Shown piece after piece: positions 7,648-17,614 of a DNA stretch of 64,000 nt. The stretch comes from Dyella_A sp050749815. GTDB taxonomy: Bacteria > Pseudomonadota > Gammaproteobacteria > Xanthomonadales > Rhodanobacteraceae. Positions within the stretch are counted from its first letter, which is position 1. Every line of letters begins with the position of its first letter. The stretch lies in the NCBI RefSeq assembly GCF_050749815.1, contig NZ_CP192735.1, forward strand, positions 3,596,001 to 3,660,000, given 5' to 3'. Under the pieces are notes generated by a model, which worked only from the letters and a program-made list of their open reading frames with translations, ran no database searches and was not told where the DNA came from. Made by a program: the position numbers and the translations under genes.

Positions 7648-9224
7648 GCACGAAACCCAAAGCAGCGCGCATGGGCGTGGCGGTCGCGATTGCGGTCGCG
7701 ATCATCGCCGCCAACCATGTGGCCCATCGACCCAAGGCGGCCGAGCCGGCGCCTGCAAGCACCAACGCATCGTCCGCGCCGGCCACGCCGGTGAAGCCGG
7801 CGCCGCCGGCCACCTGGAAACTCGGCTCGCTCACGCTCACCGCGTGCGAACTGGGCCAGCCCAACAGCGCTCAGACCACCGCCGCGTGGTGCGCGCCGTT
7901 CGAGGTGCCGGAGAACCGCGATGACCCGGCCAGCCGCAAGATCAAGCTGCGCCTGGCGGTGGTGCGTTCGAATGCGGAAGTGGCGACCAAGGACATGCTG
8001 GTGTTCCTCGCCGGCGGCCCGGGCCAGGCGGCCACCGAGAACGCCGCCGCCGCGCTCGCCGCGCTCGATCCGCTGCTCGCGCACCGCAACCTGCTGCTGC
8101 TGGACCAGCGCGGCACCGGCGGCTCGCATCCATTGAGCTGCAAGAACGACGAGAAGCCGGCCACGCCCGACGATGACGTCGAGGACGATCCGGCCAAGCT
8201 CAAGGCCGAAATCACCCGCTGTCTGGCGCAGGTGGAGAAGAACGCCGATCCCCGCTTCTACACCACCACCATCGCCGCGCAGGATCTGGAAGACGTGCGC
8301 AAGGCGCTGGGCTCGCCGAGCTTCGACCTGGTCGGCGTCTCCTACGGTACGCGCATGGCGCAGCAGTACCTGATGCGCTATCCCGACGCCGTACGCGCAG
8401 TGGTGCTCGATGGCGTGGTGCCCAACTCGCTGGTGCTGGGCGAGGACTTCGCGCAGAACCTGGACGACGCACTGAAGGCGCAGTTCGCCCGCTGCACCGC
8501 CGATGCCGAGTGCCACAAGCGCTTCGGCGACCCGTACCAGACGCTGTACCAGCTACGTGACGCGCTGCGCGCCAATCCGCATACGGTGAGCTTCCGCGAC
8601 CCGCAGAGCTACCAGACCGTGCAGCGCCGGCTGAGCGAGTTCTCGCTGGCCAGCGTCGTGCGCATGTTCGCCTACTCGCCGATCACCGCGGCGCTGCTGC
8701 CGCTGTCGATCGACGCGGCCGCTCACGGCGACGTCGGCCCGCTGCTGGGACAGGCCAAGCTGCTCTCCGGCGACCTGGCCGACACCATGAACGGCGGCAT
8801 GCAGTCGTCGGTGATCTGCAGCGAGGATGCGGACCTGTTCACCCCGCGCCCGCAGGACGAGCACACCATTCTGGGTACGCGCATGATCGACGCGCTCACC
8901 ACGGTCTGCAGCGTGTGGCCGCACGGCACGCGGCCGAAGGATTTCCACGATCCGCTGAAGACCGACAAGCCGGTGCTGCTGCTGTCCGGCCAGTACGACC
9001 CGGTGACCCCGCCTCGCTACGGCGAGGAGGTGCTCAAGGGCTTGAGCAACGGGCGTCATCTGGTCGCCACCGGCCAGGGCCACAACGTAATGGGCGCCGG
9101 CTGCATGCCCAAGATCGTCAAGCACTTCGTCGAGGACCTGCAGCCGAAGACGCTCGACGCCAGCTGCCTGGAGCGCCTCAAGCCCACCCCGATGTTCATC
9201 GATTTCAACGGAGCGACGCCGTGA
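7644..9224 (+). CDS. Membrane-anchored alpha/beta hydrolase, TAP-type peptidase
   Basis: A 526-aa protein with an N-terminal hydrophobic anchor (GVAVAIAVAIIAANHVA) and an alpha/beta hydrolase fold like tripeptidyl and prolyl aminopeptidases of the TAP family. The Ser nucleophile is in VGVSYGTR (Ser233), the likely Asp in LSGQYDPVTPP, and the His in GQGHNVMG. The oxyanion region is FLAGGPGQAA. It probably cleaves N-terminal residues from peptides in the periplasm. The start is GTG at 7644, overlapping the regulator stop. The combination with an ABC exporter suggests peptide turnover or detoxification, which is inference. Confidence 0.88.
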   Translation: MSTKPKAARMGVAVAIAVAIIAANHVAHRPKAAEPAPASTNASSAPATPVKPAPPATWKLGSLTLTACELGQPNSAQTTAAWCAPFEVPENRDDPASRKIKLRLAVVRSNAEVATKDMLVFLAGGPGQAATENAAAALAALDPLLAHRNLLLLDQRGTGGSHPLSCKNDEKPATPDDDVEDDPAKLKAEITRCLAQVEKNADPRFYTTTIAAQDLEDVRKALGSPSFDLVGVSYGTRMAQQYLMRYPDAVRAVVLDGVVPNSLVLGEDFAQNLDDALKAQFARCTADAECHKRFGDPYQTLYQLRDALRANPHTVSFRDPQSYQTVQRRLSEFSLASVVRMFAYSPITAALLPLSIDAAAHGDVGPLLGQAKLLSGDLADTMNGGMQSSVICSEDADLFTPRPQDEHTILGTRMIDALTTVCSVWPHGTRPKDFHDPLKTDKPVLLLSGQYDPVTPPRYGEEVLKGLSNGRHLVATGQGHNVMGAGCMPKIVKHFVEDLQPKTLDASCLERLKPTPMFIDFNGATP

Positions 9225-9387
9225 AAAAGCAGCAAACCCTTTTTGCCGCACTGCTGTGGGCGGCGGCCATGTTCATCGCGGCGCTGTGCAGTGCGCCCCC
9301 GTTCTTCGCCCAGATTCTGCTTCCGCTGATGGTCGCCCTGTCGGTGCTGCCGCGCGCAAGCTCATGCCGGACCAGGAGTGCCACGCC

Positions 9388-9391
<4 letters not shown>
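9221..9391 (+). CDS. Small hydrophobic membrane protein (56 aa)
   Basis: A 56-aa protein with two hydrophobic segments (about residues 8-23 and 29-45) and a short basic tail. It overlaps the peptidase stop (GTGA at 9221-9224) and the NatA start (ATGA at 9388-9391), which makes it very likely to be translated. I do not recognise a family. Its place immediately before an ABC ATPase suggests a small accessory subunit of the transporter. The C-terminal residues overlap the next gene's start and may not be conserved. Confidence 0.6.
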
Positions 9392-10118
<727 letters not shown>

Positions 10119-10122
<4 letters not shown>

Positions 10123-11324
10123 ATACCTTGAACAACCCACTGCGTCGCACGCGCGCTGTGCTCACCGTGTTCCTCAAGGAGGTGCGCGAGAACCTGCGCG
10201 ACCGCCGCACGCTCACCAGCGCCTTCCTCACCGGCCCGTTGCTCACGCCGCTGATGTTCGTGATGCTGATCAATTTCACCATCAACCGCGAACTGGACAA
10301 GGCGGACAAGCCGCTGAAAGTGCCGGTGATCGGCGCGCAGTACGCCCCCAATCTGGTCGATGCACTCAAGGCCGGTGGCGTGGTGCCGCAGCCGGCGATC
10401 GCCGATCCGGAGGCGGCGGTACGCAACCAGGAGATCGATCTCGCCCTGCGCATTCGCGCCGATTACCCCGAGGCCTGGCGCAAGGGCGAACCGGTGCAGG
10501 TGGAGGTGATCTACGACTCCTCCCAACGCGATGCCAACACGCCGGTGGAACGGGTGACCAAGCTCATCGAGGGCTATGCGCGCGTGCAGGGGGCGATGCG
10601 GCTGGTGGCGCGCGGGCTGTCGCCGGCCACCGCCAATCCGGTGGTGGTGGCCAAGCGTGACCAGGCCACGGCGCAGTCGCGCGCGGTGCTGCTGTTCAAC
10701 ATCCTGCCGTACCTGTTCGTGCTCACGTTGTTCATCGGTGGCATGTACCTGGCGATCGACCTCACCGCCGGCGAGCGCGAGCGGCAATCGCTGGAGCCGC
10801 TGTTTGCCAATCCGGTGCCGCGGTGGAAGATCTTCCTCGGCAAGCTGGCGGCGATCTGCGCGTTCTCCACCGCCAGCCTGGTGATCTGCCTGGTCGGCTT
10901 CAGCATCGTCGGTCGCTTCGTGCCGGCGGAAAAGCTGGGCATGGAGCTGCACCTGGGGCCGTCGTTCGCGCTGCACGTGCTGCTGCTGCAGTTGCCGATG
11001 ATCGTTCTGCTCGGCGCGCTGCAGTCGATGGTGGCGGCGTTTGCCAAGAGCTACCGCGAGGCGCAGACCTACGTGTCGCTGCTGATGATGCTGCCGATCC
11101 TGCCCAGCGTGGCGCTGATGGTGATGCCGATCAAGCCGCAGAACTGGATGTACGCCGTGCCGCTGCTTGGCCAGCACCTGGGCATCCTCGATCTGGTGCG
11201 CGGCACCGGCGTGAGTCCGCTGCACCTGGCTTATTGCCTGGGCGGCAGTGCGCTGGCGGCGATCATCGCGGCGGGCGTCACCATGCAGCTGTACCGCTCC
11301 GAGCGCCTGGCGATCTCCGGTTGA
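10119..11324 (+). CDS. natB: ABC transporter permease, NatB-like
   Basis: A 401-aa ABC-2 type permease. One helix near residue 35 is followed by a large extracytoplasmic domain (about residues 60-185), then five to six helices from residue 190 on, including FVLTLFIGGMYLAIDLTAGE, which is typical of NatB and YhaP proteins. It completes an exporter with the ATPase immediately upstream. It is the last gene of the coupled operon; a possible terminator follows its stop. Confidence 0.9.
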
Positions 11325-11330
11325 TGACGG

Positions 11331-11360
11331 GCGAGGGCGGCGCGTTGGTGTCGCCCTCGC
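11331..11360 (+). terminator. Possible terminator after the NatAB operon
   Basis: A perfect 9-bp stem, GCGAGGGCG at 11331-11339 and CGCCCTCGC at 11352-11360, with a 12-base loop, begins six bases after the natB stop. Only two Ts follow directly, so termination may be incomplete. Confidence 0.4.
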
Positions 11361-11394
11361 TTACCATGGGGTTTTCATTCCACGGAGAACCGCC

Positions 11395-13101
11395 ATGCGC
11401 CATCGCCTGCTCCCGCTGTGCCTGCTGCTCGCCCTGGGCAGCGCCACCCTGAGTGGATGCTCGTCCGCGCATGAGGGCCAGGCACCGGCAAACGCCGAGA
11501 CGGCTGCCAAGCCCGCTGCCGCCGCCACGGCCGCGACGCCAGCCGCTGACAGCGCGGTGCAGCAGCACCTGGCCGACTACGCCAAGGTCAAGCTCACCGC
11601 CGACCTCTCCGGCCTCGACGCCGACCAGAAGAAAATGCTCGGCCTGCTGATCGATGCGGCCGACACCACCAACGCGATCTACTGGCAGCAGTCCTGGGGC
11701 GACAAGGCGGCGCTGATGGCCAAGATCAGCGATCCGGACGTACGCGCCTTCGCCGAACTCAACTACGGCCCGTGGAATCGACTGGACAACGACAAGCCGT
11801 TCGTCGCAGGCGTGGGCGAGCGTCCGGCCGGTGCGCAGTTCTACCCGGCGGACATGAGCAAGGCCGAGTTCGAGCAGGCCGACCTCAAGGACAAGGCCTC
11901 GCTCTACACCCTGCTGCGCCGCGATGACGCCGGCAAGCTCACCACCGTGCCCTACCACGTGGCCTACAAGACCGAGCTGGACAAGGCCGCTGGTCTGCTG
12001 CGCGAGGCGGCCAAGCTGGCCAAGGACAAGGGCTTCGCCAAGTACCTCACGATGCGCGCCGACGCCCTGCAGAGCGACGACTACCAGCCCAGCGACTTCG
12101 CCTGGATGGACATGAAGTCCAACCCGGTCGACATCGTGATCGGCCCGATCGAGACCTACGAGGATCAGCTGTTCGGCTACAAGGCCAGCTACGAGAGCTA
12201 CGTGCTGGTGAAGGACCAGGCATGGAGCAAGCGCCTGGCGCGTTTCGCCAAGTACCTGCCCGAGCTGCAGCGCGAGCTGCCGGTGGATGCGAAGTACAAG
12301 GCCGAGACGCCGGGATCGGATGCCGACCTCAACGCCTATTTCGCCGTGTACTACGCCGGCGACGCCAACGTCGGCGCCAAGACCATCGCGATCAACCTGC
12401 CCAACGACGAGCAGGTGCAGTTGAAGAAGGGCACGCGCCGGCTGCAGCTGGAAAACGTGATGCAGGCGAAGTTCGACACCATCATGCTGCCGATCGCCAA
12501 GCAGCTGATCGCCGAAGACCAGCAGGAAAACCTCACCTTCGACGCGTTCTTCCAGAACACCATGTTCCACGAAGTGGCGCACGGCTTGGGAATCAAGAAC
12601 ACCCTGGACGGCAAGGGCACCGTGCGCGAGGCGCTGAAGGACCAGGCCTCCAGCTTCGAGGAAGGCAAGGCCGACGTGCTGGGCCTGTACATGGTCGCCA
12701 AGCTGGCCGATAAGGCCGAGCTGGACAAGACCAAGCTGATGGACAACTACGTCACCTTCCTCGCCGGCATCCTGCGCTCGGTGCGCTTCGGCGCCAGCGA
12801 CGCGCACGCCAAGGCCAACATGGTGCGCTTCAACTTCTTCCAGCGAGAGGGTGCCTTTAGCCGCGACCCGGCCACCGGCCGCTACCGCGTCGACTTCGAC
12901 AAGATGACCGCGGCGATGAACAAGCTCTCGGCGAAGCTGCTCACCATCCAGGGCGATGGCGACTACGCCGCGGCCAAGGCGCTCACCGACTCCATGGGCA
13001 ACGTAGACGCCACGCTCGCCGGCGATCTGAAGAAGCTCGATGCCGCGCACATCCCGGTGGACATCACGTTCGAGCAGGGCAAGGACGTGCTGGGGCTGTG
13101 A
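11395..13101 (+). CDS. Zinc-dependent peptidase-like lipoprotein (M49 / DPP III-like)
   Basis: A 568-aa lipoprotein with lipobox LSGC (signal MRHRLLPLCLLLALGSATLSGC) followed by an Ala/Pro-rich linker. The zinc site is HEVAH at residues 392-396 and a second motif, EEGKAD, starts at residue 422, giving the two His and one Glu of the dipeptidyl-peptidase III group. The motif has the pentapeptide HExxH form rather than the hexapeptide of animal and yeast DPP III. The ATG at 11395 begins the signal peptide; the open frame upstream has no signal. It would act in the periplasm or on the outer membrane, removing dipeptides. The substrate is inferred from the family only. Confidence 0.8.
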   Translation: MRHRLLPLCLLLALGSATLSGCSSAHEGQAPANAETAAKPAAAATAATPAADSAVQQHLADYAKVKLTADLSGLDADQKKMLGLLIDAADTTNAIYWQQSWGDKAALMAKISDPDVRAFAELNYGPWNRLDNDKPFVAGVGERPAGAQFYPADMSKAEFEQADLKDKASLYTLLRRDDAGKLTTVPYHVAYKTELDKAAGLLREAAKLAKDKGFAKYLTMRADALQSDDYQPSDFAWMDMKSNPVDIVIGPIETYEDQLFGYKASYESYVLVKDQAWSKRLARFAKYLPELQRELPVDAKYKAETPGSDADLNAYFAVYYAGDANVGAKTIAINLPNDEQVQLKKGTRRLQLENVMQAKFDTIMLPIAKQLIAEDQQENLTFDAFFQNTMFHEVAHGLGIKNTLDGKGTVREALKDQASSFEEGKADVLGLYMVAKLADKAELDKTKLMDNYVTFLAGILRSVRFGASDAHAKANMVRFNFFQREGAFSRDPATGRYRVDFDKMTAAMNKLSAKLLTIQGDGDYAAAKALTDSMGNVDATLAGDLKKLDAAHIPVDITFEQGKDVLGL

Positions 13102-13111
13102 CGCCGAACGT

Positions 13112-13133
13112 CGCCCGTCCTTCCGGGCGGGCG
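13112..13133 (+). terminator. Hairpin after the M49-like gene
   Basis: A 9-bp GC stem with one G-U pair and a TTCC loop (CGCCCGTCC at 13112-13120, GGGCGGGCG at 13125-13133) lies 11 bases past the stop. No T-run follows; it could end or stabilise the transcript. Confidence 0.4.
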
Positions 13134-13147
13134 GCGCTTCTACACCT

Positions 13148-13251
13148 CGTCACACCGGCGAAAGCCGGACGTGCTTTTCAACGGCGGATGACGGTCATCC
13201 AGCGACTCGTGCTTCGAGCTTGAAGGGGCACCGGCTTTCGCGGGCATGACG
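13148..13251. repeat. Degenerate xanthomonad intergenic palindrome
   Basis: An imperfect inverted repeat of about 100 bp. The left arm at 13148-13168 (CGTCACACCGGCGAAAGCCGG) has its counterpart at 13229-13251 (running into CTTTCGCGGGCATGACG). The centre contains a CATCCAGCGACT motif. It resembles the dispersed repeats with CCCGCGAAAGCGGG cores seen between genes in Xanthomonadales. It fills most of the 13102-13333 gap; no gene was seen there. Confidence 0.6.
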
Positions 13252-13333
13252 ACGTGGGGGCTCGGACGAGATGCCGGCGACGTTTCCGACGTAGACAGCT
13301 ATCGCCACTTGCGGTGGTTGCCCGTCGGTCGGA

Positions 13334-14176
13334 TCAATCCGCCCGCAACGCCCAATCCGCCACCGCCTGCGCATGCTCCAGATGCAGGTGATGCCCGCCG
13401 GCCAGGTGCGTGACGCGGATATCGCGCACGCACTCGGCGCGGCGCTGCATCGGCCCGCTGGGCAGGTACGAAGTGGCCGGTTCGGCCAGCAGCAGGCGGG
13501 TGGGCGCGTCGATGCCCGCGAGCAGGGCGTGGATCTGGCCTTCGGCCAGACGTAGCGGGGTGGGGCGGTTGATGCGCGGATCGCTGCGCCACTGCCAGCC
13601 GCCGTCGGCTTCGCGCAGCGCGCGTTCGATGATCGGCCGCGCCTGGCTGGCCGGCAGGCCGCTGGCCAGGGTGCGCGCGCTGATCGCCTGCTCGATGCTG
13701 GCGAACGTGCGCAGGCGCTTGCCGGCCGGTTCGGCGGCGAGTGCGTCGCGAAAGCGCTGAAGTGTCTGCGTGCCGTCGTCGCCGAGCAGGCCCAGGCCTT
13801 CGATCAGCAGCAGGCGTTCGATACGCCCGGGTCGGGCGGCGGCCACCATCGAGGCGATGCCGGCGCCCAGAGAGTGGCCGAGCAGCACGTAGCGCGCGAG
13901 GCCCAGCGCGTCGGCGGCGCCGAGCACGGCGCGCACGTAATCCGGCCAGTGATAGCTGGCACCGTCGCCCAGATGATCGGAGTGGCCGTGGCCGGGCAGG
14001 TCCAGCGCGATCACCCGATACCGCGCAGCCAGCAGCGGCGCGAGCCGCGCGAAGCTGGCGGCATTGTCCAGCCAGCCGTGCAGGGCGAGCAGCGGCGGCG
14101 CGTCGTCGTCACCCCAGGTGAGTGCGGCCAGCCGCAGGGTGGGCAGATCGATGCGAAGTTCGCGCGGTTCGCTCAT
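13334..14176 (-). CDS. Alpha/beta-fold hydrolase, cytoplasmic
   Basis: A 280-aa alpha/beta hydrolase without a signal peptide. It shows the oxyanion motif LHGWLDN, the sequence LDLPGHGHSDH, the nucleophile elbow GHSLGAG (Ser102) and a C-terminal GGHHLHLEH with the catalytic His. The start at 14176 lies four bases after the hemH stop, so it is the second gene of a hemH-hydrolase operon; an in-frame upstream start would lie inside hemH. The substrate is unknown (haloalkane, ester or lactone hydrolases share this fold). Confidence 0.88.
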   Translation of the reverse strand: MSEPRELRIDLPTLRLAALTWGDDDAPPLLALHGWLDNAASFARLAPLLAARYRVIALDLPGHGHSDHLGDGASYHWPDYVRAVLGAADALGLARYVLLGHSLGAGIASMVAAARPGRIERLLLIEGLGLLGDDGTQTLQRFRDALAAEPAGKRLRTFASIEQAISARTLASGLPASQARPIIERALREADGGWQWRSDPRINRPTPLRLAEGQIHALLAGIDAPTRLLLAEPATSYLPSGPMQRRAECVRDIRVTHLAGGHHLHLEHAQAVADWALRAD

Positions 14177-14180
14177 GCGT

Positions 14181-15299
14181 TCAGCCGGTGCGCCCGTGCA
14201 TGGCATCGGCGCGGTCCTTGGCGGCGAGCTGGCGCGCGCGCGCCGCCTCCGCATCGTAGTCCGGTGCGAATTCCGGCCAGCCCTGCGCGTGGCGCAGCAC
14301 CAGGTCGGCCAGCGCCTTGACCTGGTCGGATGAGTCGTTGAGCGCAGGGATGTAGCGCAGGTCGCTGCCGCCCGCTTCGAGGAAGAACTCGCGATTCTGC
14401 ATGGCGATCTCCTCCAGCGTCTCCAGGCAATCCACGGCGAACCCCGGGGAAATCACGTCGAGCTTCCCGATGCCGTCTTTCGCCAGCTGCTTGACTGTCT
14501 CGTCGGTGTACGGATGCAGCCAGCGCTCGCGGCCCACGCGCGACTGGAAACTGGTCATTACCTGGCCCGCCTCCAGCCCCAGCCGCTCGCGCAGCAGGCG
14601 CGCCGTGGCGTGGCACTGGCAGAAGTACGGGTCGCCCGCGCGCAGGTAGCGCTCGGGAATGCCGTGGAAGGACAGCAGCAGCTTGTCGCCGCGGCCGCGT
14701 TCGGCCCAGAACGCCTCGACGCTCCTGGCCAGTGCCTCGATGTGCGCCGGGTCGTCGTGGTAGTCGTTGATCAGGCGCAGCTCAGGCGGCCAGCGCAGCG
14801 CCTTGAGCGTGTCGGCCACGGCATCGATCACCGAGCCGGTGGAGGTCGCCGAATATTGCGGATACAGCGGCAGCACCAGCAACCGGCGCGCGCCCTCGCG
14901 CTGCAGCTTTTCGATCTGCCGGCGCACCGACGGCTCGCCGTAGCGCATGGCGAGTTCCACCTTGATCGGGCTGGGCCGGTGCGCGGAAATCTCCGCCTGC
15001 AGCGCCCGCATCAGCGCCTCGCTTCCGGTGCGCAGCGGCGAGCCCTGCTCGGTCCAGATGCGCGCATAGGCGTGCGCCGAACGCTTGGGCCGGATGCGCA
15101 GGATCACCCCGTGCAGGATCAGCTTCCACAGCCAGCGCGGCAGCTCGATGATGCGCGGGTCGCTGAGGAACTGGGCCAGGTAAGGGCGCAGCTTCGCCGC
15201 GGTCGGCGCTTCCGGTGTGCCGAGGTTCACCAGCAGTACGCCAGCCTTGGCCGGCTGGTCGTGGGTATACCCGGCCAGGCCGGTATAGTTGCTGCTCAT
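14181..15299 (-). CDS. hemH: Ferrochelatase
   Basis: Ferrochelatase of 372 aa, inserting ferrous iron into protoporphyrin IX to make heme, the last step of the pathway. It shows the family start VLLVNLGTPEAPT, the active-site His in LLSFHGIPERYL, and the acidic motif FAVDCLETLEEI. Length fits the bacterial family. The start at 15299 was chosen because homology begins here; the upstream frame is low-complexity. It is divergent from the SYLF gene (111-bp gap), and the hydrolase gene follows four bases after its stop. Other heme genes (hemD, hemX, hemY) lie at the far end of the window. Confidence 0.96.
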   Translation of the reverse strand: MSSNYTGLAGYTHDQPAKAGVLLVNLGTPEAPTAAKLRPYLAQFLSDPRIIELPRWLWKLILHGVILRIRPKRSAHAYARIWTEQGSPLRTGSEALMRALQAEISAHRPSPIKVELAMRYGEPSVRRQIEKLQREGARRLLVLPLYPQYSATSTGSVIDAVADTLKALRWPPELRLINDYHDDPAHIEALARSVEAFWAERGRGDKLLLSFHGIPERYLRAGDPYFCQCHATARLLRERLGLEAGQVMTSFQSRVGRERWLHPYTDETVKQLAKDGIGKLDVISPGFAVDCLETLEEIAMQNREFFLEAGGSDLRYIPALNDSSDQVKALADLVLRHAQGWPEFAPDYDAEAARARQLAAKDRADAMHGRTG

Positions 15300-15410
15300 G
15301 GGCGTCGACGGCGGTCGGAAAATGGCCGCCCAGTCTGCCACAGGCCGCACCCCCGGCCTGATCGCGCGAAATGCCGCACGATCCCGTTTCTTCCTCACCC
15401 GGAGCCTTCC

Positions 15411-16100
15411 ATGTTCAAAGCATCCCTGCGTCGTTGGTCGCTGCTCGCGTTGACCCTCCTGCTGCCGGCCATGGCCGCCCATGCCGAGGACCCGCCGCTG
15501 GTGCGCGCGCAGAACGCGGTGCGCGTGCTCAACGAGATCATGCAGGCGCCGGACAAGGCGATCCCGCAGGATCTGCTGCGCGACGCCAAGGCGATCGCGG
15601 TGATCCCGGACATGGTCAAGGCCGGCTTCATCTTCGGCGGCCGCCGCGGCGAGGGGCTGATCTCGGTGAAGAGCCCGGACGGCACCTGGTCCAACCCCAG
15701 CTTCATCACCATGACCGGCGGCAGCGTGGGCTTCCAGATCGGCGTCTCCTCCACCGACGTGGTGCTGGTGTTCCGCACGCAGCGCGGAGTGGATTCGATC
15801 GTCAACGGCAAGTTCACCCTGGGCGCGGACGCCTCGGCCGCGGCCGGCCCGGTGGGCCGCACCGCCAGCGCCGCCACCGACAGCCAGATGAAAGCGGAGA
15901 TCTACTCTTATTCGCGCTCGCGCGGGCTGTTCGCCGGCGTGGCGCTGGACGGCTCGGCGCTGCGTATCGACTACGACGCCAACGCCTCGATCTACGGCGC
16001 CGGCATCACGCCGCGGCGGATTTTCGAGGGCGGCGTGAGCAACGTGCCGAGCCAGGTGGTCGATTTCCGCGACCGGCTGGAGGAGTACACTTCACGCTGA
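15411..16100 (+). CDS. SYLF-domain lipid-binding protein (Ysc84/DUF500 family)
   Basis: A 229-aa protein with a signal peptide (ending AAHAEDPP) and one SYLF domain. The family pattern is seen in AKAIAVIPDMVKAGFIFGG, in GGSVGFQIGVSSTDVVLVF, and in the SYSRSRGLFAGVALDGSAL stretch near the C-terminus. SYLF domains bind phosphoinositides or anionic lipids; in bacteria they are exported proteins of uncertain role. The ATG at 15411 begins the signal peptide. It is followed 61 bases later by tatA on the same strand. Confidence 0.9.
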   Translation: MFKASLRRWSLLALTLLLPAMAAHAEDPPLVRAQNAVRVLNEIMQAPDKAIPQDLLRDAKAIAVIPDMVKAGFIFGGRRGEGLISVKSPDGTWSNPSFITMTGGSVGFQIGVSSTDVVLVFRTQRGVDSIVNGKFTLGADASAAAGPVGRTASAATDSQMKAEIYSYSRSRGLFAGVALDGSALRIDYDANASIYGAGITPRRIFEGGVSNVPSQVVDFRDRLEEYTSR

Positions 16101-16161
16101 TCTGAGGTCGCGCGCCCGCAGGTGTGGCGCGCGACCCACCGGTTTGGCATTCGAGGACATC

Positions 16162-16401
16162 ATGAGCATCTGGCATCTCATCATCCTGCTTATCGTGGTC
16201 GTGGTGATTTTCGGCACCGGCAAGCTGCGCAACATCGGCTCCGACCTCGGCGGGGCGATGCGTGACTTCAAGAAAGGCCTCAACGGCGACGACGAGGACG
16301 CGGCCAAGCGCAAGCAGGCCGACGAGCGGCTGCAGGCCGATCCGCCCAAGGCGCCCGATGCCGCCACGCAGAGTCAGCGCGACTCCAGCGACGCCAAGTA
16401 A
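16162..16401 (+). CDS. tatA: Sec-independent protein translocase TatA
   Basis: TatA, 79 aa: one N-terminal membrane helix (SIWHLIILLIVVVVIFGTGKL), then the FGTGKLRNIGSDLG hinge and an amphipathic helix with a charged C-terminal tail. It forms the pore that carries folded proteins with twin-arginine signals across the inner membrane. The start was set at the ATG at 16162; an in-frame TTG 18 bases upstream is less likely. It is the first gene of tatABC. Confidence 0.96.
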   Translation: MSIWHLIILLIVVVVIFGTGKLRNIGSDLGGAMRDFKKGLNGDDEDAAKRKQADERLQADPPKAPDAATQSQRDSSDAK

Positions 16402-16422
16402 GCACGTCGACGGCGTGCGGCC

Positions 16423-16863
16423 ATGATCGAGATCAGCTTCGGCAAGCTGTTGTTGCTTGCCGTCATTGCGTTGATCGTGCTGGGGCCGGAGAAGCTGCCC
16501 GTGGCGGCGCGTACTGCCGGCACGCTGCTGCGACGCCTGCGTTCCGGCTGGGACAGCGTGCGCGCCGAAGTAGAGCGCGAGCTGCAGGTGGAGGAGATCC
16601 GCAAGGCTGCCCGCGAGGCCGCGGCGCAGGCGGAGGCCGCCCAGGTGCGGCTCAATGCCGCACAGGCCGAGCTCAACGAGGCGGCGCGCAAGGCCGAGTC
16701 CGCCGCCCGCGCCGACGTGTCGACCCTGGCCGGCGCGGACGCCCCTGCGCCAAGCCCGTCTGACGCGCCGATCGATGCGGCGTCCCCCGACGAACTGATG
16801 AAGGCCAAGCCCGCGGCGCCCGCGCCGGGGTCTTCGGACGAGGTGCCGCATGGCCAGTCCTGA
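16423..16863 (+). CDS. tatB: Sec-independent protein translocase TatB
   Basis: TatB, 146 aa: helix FGKLLLLAVIALIVLGPEKLP with the conserved Glu and the LGPEKLP motif, then a long Ala-rich, coiled-coil-prone amphipathic helix (about residues 28-90), and a Pro/Ala-rich tail. It works with TatC as the receptor for twin-arginine signal peptides. It lies 21 bases after tatA and overlaps tatC by 14 bases. Confidence 0.96.
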   Translation: MIEISFGKLLLLAVIALIVLGPEKLPVAARTAGTLLRRLRSGWDSVRAEVERELQVEEIRKAAREAAAQAEAAQVRLNAAQAELNEAARKAESAARADVSTLAGADAPAPSPSDAPIDAASPDELMKAKPAAPAPGSSDEVPHGQS

Positions 16864-17608
16864 GCCGTCGATCGACCTGCAGCAGGGCTTGTTCTCGCAC
16901 CTGCTGGAGCTGCGCAGCCGCATCGTGCGCGCCAGCGTCACGGTGCTGCTGGTGCTGCTGGCGCTGGTGCCGATGGCCAACCGCCTATACACCGAGCTCG
17001 CCGCGCCGCTGGTGGCACGCCTGCCGCAGGGCGCGCACCTGATCGCCACCGAGGTGGCCAGCCCGTTCGTGACGCCGCTGAAGCTGGCGTTCTACGTGGC
17101 GCTGTTCATTTCGATGCCGATGATCCTGTACCAGCTGTGGGCCTTCGTGAGCCCCGGCCTGTACAAGCATGAGAAGCGCCTGGCGCGGCCGCTGCTGGCC
17201 GCGGCGCTGGTGCTGTTCTACATGGGCTGCGCGTTCGCCTATTTCCTGGTGCTTCCGGCGGCGTTCCGCTTCCTCGCCGCGGTGACGCCCCAGGGCGTGG
17301 AGATGATGACCGACATCACCCACTACCTCGATTTCGTGATGCTGATGTTCTTCGCCTTCGGCCTGTGCTTCGAGGTGCCGGTGGCGGTGGTGATCCTCGC
17401 CGCGATCGGCGTGGTGAACCTGCAGAAGCTGCGCAGCGGCCGCCGCTACGCCATCGTCGGCGCCTTCACCATCGCTGCCTTCATCACGCCGCCGGACATC
17501 ACCTCGATGATCATGCTGGCGGTGCCGATGTGCCTGCTCTACGAGCTGGGCGTGCTGGCGGTAGCGTGGCTGCTCAAACCCGCCGCGGACGGCGCCGGAC
17601 GCGCCTGA
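16850..17608 (+). CDS. tatC: Sec-independent protein translocase TatC
   Basis: TatC, 252 aa, with six membrane helices. It shows the N-terminal signature LFSHLLELRSRIVRA, the periplasmic loop with SPFVTPLKLAFYVALF, the conserved WAFVSPGLYKHEKR, and the FCFEVP-type motif as LCFEVPVAVV. It is the core of the signal-peptide receptor. The start lies inside the end of tatB with a GAGG ribosome site. It closes the tatABC operon, and the cupin gene follows six bases later. Confidence 0.96.
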   Translation: MASPEPSIDLQQGLFSHLLELRSRIVRASVTVLLVLLALVPMANRLYTELAAPLVARLPQGAHLIATEVASPFVTPLKLAFYVALFISMPMILYQLWAFVSPGLYKHEKRLARPLLAAALVLFYMGCAFAYFLVLPAAFRFLAAVTPQGVEMMTDITHYLDFVMLMFFAFGLCFEVPVAVVILAAIGVVNLQKLRSGRRYAIVGAFTIAAFITPPDITSMIMLAVPMCLLYELGVLAVAWLLKPAADGAGRA

Positions 17609-17614
17609 TCGGCC

